A stretch of 13,301 nt of DNA, from contig JAKADW010000017.1 of assembly GCA_021820165.1 (NCBI GenBank), positions 1 through 13,301 on the forward strand. Reading direction: 5' to 3'. The stretch comes from Bacillota bacterium (lineage in GTDB: Bacteria; Bacillota_E; Sulfobacillia; Sulfobacillales; Sulfobacillaceae). The notes below the pieces were generated by a model. That model did no database searches, was not told where the DNA came from, and worked only from the letters and a program-made list of their open reading frames with translations. Position numbers and translations under genes: made by a program. Shown piece after piece: positions 6,303-12,390 of the stretch (position 1 is the first letter of the stretch; every line of letters starts with the position of its first letter).

Positions 6303-7083
6303 CCCGGGGCGTTTCGCCCTCAACAATCACCGGCGTACCGATGTCGGCGAAGTGCCAGAGCCATTTGGCATCGGGGGGGTCGCCGGTCGGGCCTTTGGGC
6401 CCTTCCGCCGTCGGTAGCTGTACACAGCCGTGGCTTATGGGACGGCCGAAGCGATGGTTCCACCAGGCACCGTGAAAGGCCACCGCGTCATTGAAATATT
6501 GGGCATAGGGCACATGCTGGACGTCCCAGTGATCCGGTGTGTGCGGATCCCCGCCCACCATGTGCTCATCGCGCACGCGGCGATAGATCCAGAACGTCCC
6601 TTTGGGGGTCGACCACTTGGGAGCGACCCCGGTAGATACCGGCATTGTTCGCACCGGTTGACCATTTTCCCAGGCGGTCAATGTCTGCGTGCTTAAATTC
6701 ACTACTAAAGCTCGTCCGTCATCGATGCTGAGCGTCTCGGCCGTAGAAGTCCCCCGAAGGCGGAGACTCACCTGGCTCTTTTCCGGCCAGTCGGTCTTCG
6801 GCATAATAAGAAAGTGATGCGGGTCCTCTTTCATCACACGGAGAGGGGTGGTGGGACTGACCGTTACATGGCGGGTCACCCAGGTCAAGCTTTCTGGCGG
6901 GTCCGTGACAAGGGTGACGGCAGCCTTGGTACCCACACGTCTTGGCAGCGGTTGAAAGCTGGCCTCAGTTCCTCCCCCTAACGAACGGAGATCGCCGTGG
7001 GGCGAATGGGTGTGCGAGACGGTGACGGTGGTGAGAACCAGCGCACTTAAACTTAAGACCAAAAGACGGGTTTGGTTGTTCAT
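6211..7083 (-). CDS. Secreted L,D-transpeptidase (YkuD domain)
   Basis: A 290-residue exported protein. Residues 1-23 form a signal peptide or N-terminal anchor (MNNQTR then a hydrophobic core). A low-complexity beta-rich region follows, then a YkuD catalytic domain at about 124-255. The active-site signature is complete: FHGAWW (His204), GRPISHGCVQL with His218 and the nucleophile Cys220. Such enzymes form 3-3 peptidoglycan cross-links or attach proteins to peptidoglycan outside the membrane. The ATG at 7083 was chosen because it begins the signal peptide and has AGGAG (7088-7092) upstream; an in-frame upstream ATG at 7137 would put 18 extra residues before the signal and run into the moaD start. 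The C-terminal 30 residues, beyond the domain, are encoded in antisense to lgt. It is transcribed divergently from moaD with only 52 bases between. Confidence 0.9.
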   Translation of the reverse strand: MNNQTRLLVLSLSALVLTTVTVSHTHSPHGDLRSLGGGTEASFQPLPRRVGTKAAVTLVTDPPESLTWVTRHVTVSPTTPLRVMKEDPHHFLIMPKTDWPEKSQVSLRLRGTSTAETLSIDDGRALVVNLSTQTLTAWENGQPVRTMPVSTGVAPKWSTPKGTFWIYRRVRDEHMVGGDPHTPDHWDVQHVPYAQYFNDAVAFHGAWWNHRFGRPISHGCVQLPTAEGPKGPTGDPPDAKWLWHFADIGTPVIVEGETPRAKSARAPLPYPDPSNGSWPTFSKSAASYKG

Positions 7084-7135
7084 GCCACTCCTAGGTATCG
7101 ATAGATTTGGAGCGCCCGCAAGGAAAGGAGGCCCC

Positions 7136-7378
7136 ATGGCAAAAGTTACAGTGCTATTCTTCTCGTATGCGGCCGATCGTATGAATGGGCGCCAGACGGC
7201 TTATGAGGTGAGCGAGGGGACGACGGTGGCCAGATTTTTTGACGAGCATTTAAAGGGGAAGCTCGGGGAGTCCATGAATGGCCTCATGTTTAGCATCAAC
7301 GAGGAGTGGGCGGGCCCCGAGGTAACGCTTCACGACGGCGATCAATTGGCAGTCATTCCCCCTGTGAGCGGAGGCTAA
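7136..7378 (+). CDS. moaD: Molybdopterin synthase small subunit
   Basis: An 80-residue ubiquitin-fold sulfur carrier. The family features are a beta-grasp fold pattern, the DGDQLAVIPPVSGG ending and the terminal Gly-Gly (79-80), whose C-terminus is adenylated and then thiocarboxylated by a MoeB-type enzyme to donate sulfur in molybdopterin formation. The ATG at 7136 has an AAAGGAGG ribosome site (7124-7131) four bases upstream; the frame extends further upstream without stop, but that part is antisense to the L,D-transpeptidase signal sequence and is not coding. The stop is two bases before the moaE start, so the two subunits are made from one transcript. moeB, moaA, moaB and moaC are not in the window. 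Confidence 0.93.
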   Translation: MAKVTVLFFSYAADRMNGRQTAYEVSEGTTVARFFDEHLKGKLGESMNGLMFSINEEWAGPEVTLHDGDQLAVIPPVSGG

Positions 7379-7380
7379 TC

Positions 7381-7806
7381 ATGGAAATCTATCGTGTGGA
7401 TGCGCGTCCCATTGATGTCAATGAAGCGCTGATGGCCATCCAGGATCCGGCCGCCGGGGGCCAGGCTGTCTTCTTGGGGACGGTACGCAACGAATTTGAA
7501 GGACGTCCCAGCGACGGTCTTTTTTACGAGGCCTATGCTCCGCTGGCCGAAAAGGAAATGGCTCGGATCGGGGCAGAAATCCGAGCGGAGTTTGGGTGCT
7601 TGCATGTGGCGATGATTCATCGCGTGGGCGAGCTTTCCGTGGGCGAGGTGGCGGTGGTAGTGGCGGTCTCGACGGCCCACCGGGCGGAAGCCTTTCTCGC
7701 CTCGAAAGCTGGGATTGATCGCATCAAAAGCCGCGCACCGATCTGGAAAAAGGAGCGCTGGGCGGATGGATCGGCCGTGTGGCACCACGATCCTACGGCT
7801 AAGTGA
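7381..7806 (+). CDS. moaE: Molybdopterin synthase catalytic subunit
   Basis: A 141-residue protein with every MoaE hallmark: FLGTVRN (31-37), FYEAY (48-52), HRVGELSVGE (80-89), STAHRAEAFLASKAGID and IKSRAPIWKKE (115-125). Lys116 and Lys123 match the catalytic lysines of the E. coli enzyme (119 and 126). With two MoaD subunits it converts precursor Z (cyclic pyranopterin monophosphate) to molybdopterin in the cytoplasm. The ribosome site (GGAGG, 7370-7374) lies in the last codons of moaD, so translation of the two is coupled. The gene ends eight bases inside the convergently transcribed LytTR regulator gene; no terminator is visible between them. Confidence 0.96.
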   Translation: MEIYRVDARPIDVNEALMAIQDPAAGGQAVFLGTVRNEFEGRPSDGLFYEAYAPLAEKEMARIGAEIRAEFGCLHVAMIHRVGELSVGEVAVVVAVSTAHRAEAFLASKAGIDRIKSRAPIWKKERWADGSAVWHHDPTAK

Positions 7807-8530
7807 GGTGGAAAATCTCTTTGACGCGCCGGACGTTGGCGCGGCTCACCGGCACCTCGCTTTCTTGGCGGTCCTTCATTTTAAGGAGATAGGTGCCGTT
7901 AAAGTGCGGCATGATCTCTTTGACGAAATGCGTATGAACAATGAAACTACGGTGGGTGCGCACAAATTGGGGTCCAAGCCGGTTCTCCAGCTCGCCGAGG
8001 GTAAAGCGGGTAGGCTTGCGATCGTCCTTGGTGACCACGTAAATAGTATCTAATTCAGCCGTAATGTAGCAAATTTGGTCCACCCTTACGGGCGTCGTAT
8101 GGCCGCCCTGGTCGCACGGGACCCACTCTAACGGGGCACTCGACTCTTCTTGGGCGGGGGACGTGCCGATTAAGCGCCGCACCGTTTCTTGCATCCGATC
8201 GGGGCTCACCGGTTTCAATAGATAGTCGACCGCTTCCACGGAAAAGGCATCCAGGGCATATTGATCGAAGGCGGAAATGAAGACGAACTTCATGCCTCGG
8301 CGATCGCTCCCTTTTAACGAGGCGGCCAACTCCATGCCCGATTCCCCGGGCATTGATACGTCGAGAAAAACGACATCGTAATCAATCGCCCCGATGAGCG
8401 TGCGAGCCTCCTCAGCGCTGGCCGCCTCGCCCACCACGTGAATGAGAGATTTGTGAGGCTCCAAAAGATAGCGGAGTTCCATACGTGCTGGAGCCTCGTC
8501 TTCCACAATTAAGGCCTTAAGCGGTAACAT
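7799..8530 (-). CDS. LytTR-family response regulator
   Basis: A 243-residue two-component regulator. The receiver domain (about 4-115) has the acidic pair Glu10/Asp11, the phospho-acceptor Asp57 in VVFLDVSMPG, Ser86 and Lys106 (YLLKPV). The LytTR DNA-binding domain (about 138-243) shows QICYITAELDTIYV and FVRTHRSFIVHTHFVKEI. LytTR proteins bind direct repeats at promoters and often control cell-wall, competence or virulence-type functions. ATG 8530 is preferred over the adjacent GTG 8533 because the G-run at 8537-8542 is six bases away from it. The start overlaps the kinase gene by 14 bases, so the two are translationally coupled and form a cognate pair. Its target cannot be read from the window; the L,D-transpeptidase, CAP protein or its own operon are nearby candidates. 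Confidence 0.95.
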   Translation of the reverse strand: MLPLKALIVEDEAPARMELRYLLEPHKSLIHVVGEAASAEEARTLIGAIDYDVVFLDVSMPGESGMELAASLKGSDRRGMKFVFISAFDQYALDAFSVEAVDYLLKPVSPDRMQETVRRLIGTSPAQEESSAPLEWVPCDQGGHTTPVRVDQICYITAELDTIYVVTKDDRKPTRFTLGELENRLGPQFVRTHRSFIVHTHFVKEIMPHFNGTYLLKMKDRQESEVPVSRANVRRVKEIFHLT

Positions 8531-9791
8531 CACGATCCCCCCGAATAGGTATAGTTAGACGTACAGTCGTGCCACGGCCCTCTTTCGACCGTAGCCGCAA
8601 GTGATACTGGGGCCCGTAAAGGCCCATCATCCGTTCCGCCACATTCGAGAGGCCAAGCCCCATGCCGCTTCCCCGTCCCATCTCGAATATTTCGTACTGC
8701 TTGGCTTTGGGGATTCCCACACCGTTGTCGGAGACGTAAATGACCAGATAGTCGGCCATCATGCGCGCCGTGACGCTCACCGTGCCGGGGGTGGCGCGCT
8801 GGCTGAGACCGTGCACGACCGCATTTTCCACCAGCGGCTGGAGCGTCAAAATGGGGACTTTGATGTCGGATGCCTGTGGGTCGACACGTATGCGAAAGTG
8901 GAGGCGGTCTCCGAACCGGGCTTGTTCCAGACGGAGATAGGTGCTCACATATTCAATCTCGTCCTTCAAGGCAATGGTGGGCCCCCGATGCTGCAGGGAG
9001 CGGCGGAAAAAGGCCGCCAACTCGATTAATAGGAGACGGGCCCGGTCAGGCTCGGTGCGCGAAAAGGCAATGATAGTGTTCAGCACATTGAAGAGAAAAT
9101 GTGGGCGAATCTGCGCTTGAAGCGCCTCCAAGCGGGCGTCGGCCGCCAGGGTCCGCTGCCGATCAGCTTCTACCACCTCCATCAATAGCGAGAGCATCTG
9201 GGCAATGCCCTCGGCATGCTGTGGCACACGGCTCGGCAAGACTTTATGGGTGTCCATGTAGAGCTTTAAGGAACCAACCGACTGGCCGTGTGAGACCAGG
9301 GGAGCGATCACCACGGTGCCGAGGTCGCATTCGTCATAGGACCCTTTTAATTCCGTGGTGTCGAGGACGCGAATGGTACGGTCGGCCATTGTCCGGCGGG
9401 TGGCTTCCGAAAGAAGGCTGCCAGGCTGGTGCTGGGGGCAGCGCTTGCCGGACCATCCCAGCACCATTTGGGTGTCGGTGATGGCCACGGCATCGACCTC
9501 AGCCGTCCTTTGGACAATGTCGGCTAGGTGTTGGGCCGTTTCCCGATTAAGGCCCTGCCGGAGGTGGGGAAGCGCTTGATTGCCGATTTGAAAGGTGGTT
9601 TCGGCCGGATCCGGCCCGCGAGTGGGTGGCACCGAAGCCGCCTGGCGCTGTTGGAGGTACCGCGTTCCTCCCAAACAGGCCAAGAGAGCCGAAGCAACCA
9701 GAAAGACGGCCTTCCAAGGGGCCGGCGGTGCCAACAACCACCCTGCCGCCGCGGATCCCCAGGCGGCGACCAAGAAGACTAGTGCGAGCAT
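8517..9791 (-). CDS. LytS-like sensor histidine kinase with GAF domain
   Basis: A 424-residue membrane kinase. Two hydrophobic segments (about 1-20 and 27-45) form a short hairpin anchor with almost no extracellular loop. A GAF-like domain follows (about 80-205), containing the LytS-type ending ECDLGTVVIAPLVSHG and VGSLKLYM. The His_kinase segment has the family motif QIRPHFLFNVLNTI with phospho-acceptor His231, then a HATPase_c domain with N-box VENAVVHG (Asn323), DNGVGI (355-360) and GMGLGLSN (376-383). Classic LytS has a multi-segment 5TM receptor in front; that is missing here, so sensing is more likely cytoplasmic, through the GAF domain. Cys118 and Cys155 could respond to redox or bind a metal. 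The gene begins one base after the nicotinamidase stop; the nearest ribosome site is GGAG ten bases upstream. Confidence 0.94.
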   Translation of the reverse strand: MLALVFLVAAWGSAAAGWLLAPPAPWKAVFLVASALLACLGGTRYLQQRQAASVPPTRGPDPAETTFQIGNQALPHLRQGLNRETAQHLADIVQRTAEVDAVAITDTQMVLGWSGKRCPQHQPGSLLSEATRRTMADRTIRVLDTTELKGSYDECDLGTVVIAPLVSHGQSVGSLKLYMDTHKVLPSRVPQHAEGIAQMLSLLMEVVEADRQRTLAADARLEALQAQIRPHFLFNVLNTIIAFSRTEPDRARLLLIELAAFFRRSLQHRGPTIALKDEIEYVSTYLRLEQARFGDRLHFRIRVDPQASDIKVPILTLQPLVENAVVHGLSQRATPGTVSVTARMMADYLVIYVSDNGVGIPKAKQYEIFEMGRGSGMGLGLSNVAERMMGLYGPQYHLRLRSKEGRGTTVRLTIPIRGDRDVTA

Positions 9792-9792
9792 C

Positions 9793-10368
9793 CTAGATTA
9801 GCTCCGCCCCGTGGCGCGCCATTTCCACGAGAGCCCGATCGCTGTCACCGGAATGAACATCGACTCCGCGCACTCCGTCGGCGATCACCCAGGTCTTGAA
9901 TCCCGCTTTGATGGCATCCAGGACGGTCGCGCGCACGCAATAGTCTGTCGCCAGGCCCGCCACGTACACATCGGTCACGCCCTCTTGGTGGAGGAAGGCG
10001 GCCAAGGGTAGGGTGCGCGCCCCACCTTCGCTAAGGCGGGCTTCAAACCCGCTGTAGGCGTCACGATTGAGGTCGAACCCTTTATGAAAGCGCGGGGTAT
10101 CTGCGGGAAGCCACAGGTCGGGATGGAGACGAAACCCCACGGTCCCTTCGATGCAATGAGGCGGCCACGGACCTCCGCGCTCGTGAAAGGAGATGTGATG
10201 GGCGGGGTGGGCATCTTGGGTAGTGACGATGACCTCCCGTTCCTGATGGAACTGATTGACCCAGGACTGAATGACCGGCACCACCTTGTCCCCCTCGGGG
10301 ACCGCAAGCGCACCTCCGGGACAAAAGTCATTTTGCAAGTCGACGATAATGAGAGCTTTTTGCGCCAT
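9793..10368 (-). CDS. Nicotinamidase-type cysteine hydrolase (isochorismatase family)
   Basis: A 191-residue cytoplasmic amidase. The catalytic triad of the family is complete: Asp10 (IIVDLQNDF), Lys96 (FHKGFD) and Cys144 (DYCVRAT), with the cis-peptide region GLAT before the cysteine. Metal-ligand candidates Asp52, His54, His58 and His71 (TQDAHPAHH, PPHC) match PncA, and the close fit to PncA (QNDFCPGGALAV near the start, GLATDYCV) makes nicotinamide deamidation to nicotinate in NAD salvage the most likely reaction. The ATG has AAAGGAGG seven bases upstream, located within the end of the preceding dioxygenase-like gene; the gap between the two genes is two bases. Being placed directly before a sensor kinase is unusual for pncA. 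Confidence 0.92.
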   Translation of the reverse strand: MAQKALIIVDLQNDFCPGGALAVPEGDKVVPVIQSWVNQFHQEREVIVTTQDAHPAHHISFHERGGPWPPHCIEGTVGFRLHPDLWLPADTPRFHKGFDLNRDAYSGFEARLSEGGARTLPLAAFLHQEGVTDVYVAGLATDYCVRATVLDAIKAGFKTWVIADGVRGVDVHSGDSDRALVEMARHGAELI

Positions 10369-10370
10369 GG

Positions 10371-11195
10371 TTAAACCTCCTTTGGAATGAAGGCGGCACT
10401 CATCATGCCGAAATAGGTGGGGCAGTCATAGCCGAGAGGGTGGCTCTGAAAGCGACTTTTTAACGCCCCAGCCAAAACTACCGTTTGCCAGAGAGCATCC
10501 GGTTTGGCATCTTGCACCCAAGGGAGGTCAACGGCCAAGAGTGCTGGCCAATCTTGGCGAATCACGACCTCTTGGAACCACTGGTCGAATGCGGCAGCTG
10601 CCGGATGGTAGCCGTACGGACCATTCACATCGTGGGCGTGCGCCATGTCGGCGGATGCCACCAGCCACACCGGTTCCGGCCAGCGTTCAAGCACGTCGAG
10701 CAACAACTCCCCGAAGGCGAACAGGCGCTCGAGCGGCCAGAGACGGCTCGGGGTTAACACCACGGTTTTCAGGGAATCGGTCTTAGCGGCCAAAAAGTGG
10801 AGCGGGACTTGGGCGCCCCAGTCGAGCGGCAATTGACAGTGTGGGCCGTTGGAGGCACCGGCCGATAATGCCGCCATGGGAAATTCCCGGCTTTCTGCCT
10901 CCTCGAAGATGGCGCGCGCTAGAGGGCGGTTAACCCGGAAGATTTCGTCGAGGGGGACGGCCGTCTCCTCCAGCACCCCACGCACCGTTTCGGAATCGGA
11001 GATGGTCATGGCATTTTCCGCACGAATGCCATGGGGCGTCAACACGACGGCCGTGGTGGCCGGCCGTTTCATCAGCATTTCGGCCGCCCCTTGGAGACCC
11101 TCGGTGACCTTATGAAAGCGCGGCAAGTCGGGATCCTGAATTTCCGGAACGGCTTGGGAGCCATGGGGCATCAGGGCGCAGGCGACCAGCGGCAT
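10371..11195 (-). CDS. Class III extradiol dioxygenase / MEMO-like protein
   Basis: A 274-residue single-domain protein of the LigB/MEMO superfamily. Visible motifs are an N-terminal PHG (His11), LTPHG (His55), SNGPHCQLPLDWGAQVPL (about 115-132), SADMAHAH (181-188), PYGYHPAAAAFD (193-204) and the ending CPTYFGMMSAAF. His11, His55 and His186 are candidates for a metal site as in extradiol dioxygenases, but bacterial MEMO-type proteins often have no proven dioxygenase activity. In many Firmicutes this domain is fused to or next to AMMECR1 and a radical-SAM protein; neither is present here. The ATG is preceded by GGGAGG nine bases upstream (11205-11210). It lies 98 bases after the gene at 11294-12286 and two bases before the nicotinamidase, so it is certainly co-transcribed with the latter. 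Confidence 0.85.
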   Translation of the reverse strand: MPLVACALMPHGSQAVPEIQDPDLPRFHKVTEGLQGAAEMLMKRPATTAVVLTPHGIRAENAMTISDSETVRGVLEETAVPLDEIFRVNRPLARAIFEEAESREFPMAALSAGASNGPHCQLPLDWGAQVPLHFLAAKTDSLKTVVLTPSRLWPLERLFAFGELLLDVLERWPEPVWLVASADMAHAHDVNGPYGYHPAAAAFDQWFQEVVIRQDWPALLAVDLPWVQDAKPDALWQTVVLAGALKSRFQSHPLGYDCPTYFGMMSAAFIPKEV

Positions 11196-11248
11196 CAGCG
11201 TTTTCCTCCCTTTAAATTAAATTGGGGAATTTTCTCTATGTTATCAGA

Positions 11249-11306
11249 AGGCGAGGCCGAGCGTGTAGTCCCCCATCACTCAGCCTCGCCGCCTTAGGCC
11301 GAGGCG
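11249..11306 (-). other. Three-arm GC-rich structure, possible attenuator or processing site
   Basis: GGCGAGGC (11250-11257) is fully complementary to GCCTCGCC (11283-11290), and the latter can instead pair with GGCCGAGGC (11297-11305, one bulge). The central arm therefore has two mutually exclusive partners. The structure spans the stop codon of the upstream minus-strand gene and the gap before the dioxygenase-like gene. There is no T-tract on the minus strand, so it is not a standard terminator. Confidence 0.35.
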
Positions 11307-12286
11307 ATTGACCAGGAGGCTAGTCTTTCAATGTCCGCGTCAGCTGGCACCGCCCACGACTGCCGTAGTCGGCGAATCTCATCGAGAAGGCGCCAAGCTT
11401 GACTATAGAGTTTTTGATAGACGGTCCACCAGGCTTCCGCTTCATCCACGTCCCGGTTGCGGCCGAATTCGGTGCGGGTATCGAGACGTTGCCGACCTCC
11501 TGGAATGGCGTAGGGCGCGGTGGCGTCGGTGACGCCGATCGCGAGATCGGGAAACATGATGTGGTTGATTTTGGATGGGTCGAGGGCGTCATGAAAGAAA
11601 TGGACCGTGTGGCCTAAAACCAAAGCCATTTCCCCGAGACGGCGAATGAGCCGGCTATTTAAAGCCGGCATCCCATCGACGAGATGGACGGTGAGCGCTA
11701 GTGGGGAAAATTGGCAAGCCATAAAGTGGTGATGGGGCCCATCCGCTGTGAGCGGGTTGCCGAAACTATGGATGTCCAAGGGATGGCCGGCAAAGGTTGT
11801 CCGGCCAAGAAGCTTATCGCGCCAGTGGCGGGCGAAGGCCTCAATGTCTGGATTGACTTTGGCCAGGCTTAAGGATTCATATTCGGAATAAGCGGTGAGA
11901 GCCCCAGCGAGTAAGCGCCGAATGCGCGCTTGGCGCTCGTGAATTTCCAACGATAACGGATAGGGGAGGTCTGGGCCGGCCTTCAATGATTCAACGGCAA
12001 TGTGGGGCGCGATGGATACGCGGCCATAGATCTCACCAGAAATCCAAGCGGTCTCGCTGGCGGGCATGACCACCCCAGTCAAAGAGGCCGGGTCATAAAT
12101 GGAGTGCCAGCGGGATAGGTGGGCACCCCGTTCCTCGTAGGTGTGGGCAATGCGGGACAAAATGCGATGGCCGGGGCCATGAATCACAATCAATTTCTTT
12201 ATCCCGCGTAGGTGTAGGCCATAAAAGGTATGATATCCCAGTGCCGTTTCCGCCTCCAGAAAGGCATCCGATGTTTGAGGCGTCAC
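11294..12286 (-). CDS. Tandem P-loop ATPase-like protein with both P-loops degenerate
   Basis: A 330-residue protein that I match, from memory of the family, to the roughly 360-residue two-domain ATPases annotated as PRK06851. Both halves keep the family layout: FYGLHL-x5-LIVIHGPG, then EERGAHLSRWHSIYDPASLTGVVMP (residues 51-75), and in the second half LTVHLVDGMP, then GHTVHFFHDALDPSKINHIMFPDLAIGVTDATAPY (225-259). In the family these are preceded by GGPGxGKS-type P-loops; here residues 37-44 read GPGHRILS and 204-211 read DGMPALNS, so neither has the Lys-Ser/Thr pair. It is soluble, with a helical middle and end. GTG 12286 is chosen because AAGGAG (12295-12300) is eight bases upstream; ATG 12292 would be only two bases away. 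It leads the minus-strand block. Confidence 0.75.
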   Translation of the reverse strand: MTPQTSDAFLEAETALGYHTFYGLHLRGIKKLIVIHGPGHRILSRIAHTYEERGAHLSRWHSIYDPASLTGVVMPASETAWISGEIYGRVSIAPHIAVESLKAGPDLPYPLSLEIHERQARIRRLLAGALTAYSEYESLSLAKVNPDIEAFARHWRDKLLGRTTFAGHPLDIHSFGNPLTADGPHHHFMACQFSPLALTVHLVDGMPALNSRLIRRLGEMALVLGHTVHFFHDALDPSKINHIMFPDLAIGVTDATAPYAIPGGRQRLDTRTEFGRNRDVDEAEAWWTVYQKLYSQAWRLLDEIRRLRQSWAVPADADIERLASWSIASA

Positions 12287-12294
12287 GTCCATCA

Positions 12295-12300
12295 CTCCTT
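12295..12300 (-). promoter_or_regulatory. Ribosome binding site deciding the start at 12286
   Basis: AAGGAG on the minus strand. It lies eight bases from GTG 12286 but only two from ATG 12292 and overlaps the in-frame GTG at 12295, so 12286 is the best-spaced start although the alternatives differ by only two or three residues. Confidence 0.55.
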
Positions 12301-12315
12301 ACGACAGTGTACGGC

Positions 12316-12321
12316 ATCATA
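12316..12321 (-). promoter_or_regulatory. Possible -10 box of the minus-strand block
   Basis: TATGAT on the minus strand matches five of six positions of the sigma-A -10 box and lies about 30 bases before the translation start at 12286. The -35 region at the correct distance does not match the consensus, so the promoter may need an activator or another sigma factor. Confidence 0.3.
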
Positions 12322-12355
12322 CGTGGGTGCTCGGGAAAGCGTGAGATGAAAACGC

Positions 12356-12361
12356 TATACT
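12356..12361 (+). promoter_or_regulatory. Possible -10 box of the CAP-domain gene
   Basis: TATACT matches five of six positions of the -10 consensus and is 30 bases before the GTG start. The sequence 17 bases upstream (GGGAAA) is a poor -35 box. The two divergent -10 candidates are only about 35 bases apart, so the promoters would overlap. Confidence 0.35.
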
Positions 12362-12390
12362 GGGAATATCGCCTCGAGGGAGGAACGGAC

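Noticed and set aside
6287..6309. GC-rich palindrome (GCCCGGG arms) at the end of lgt as a terminator
   Set aside because: Only about six pairs and no T-tract on either strand; it lies within coding sequence of the transpeptidase.
5748..6326. Minus-strand open frame of 192 codons across lgt
   Set aside because: It lies antisense to conserved Lgt motifs, is Pro/His/Arg-rich and overlaps the L,D-transpeptidase in another frame.
7084..7135. Promoter search in the 52-base gap between the transpeptidase and moaD
   Set aside because: Only loose -10-like sequences near 7095-7105 and no -35 partner; not reported as a feature.
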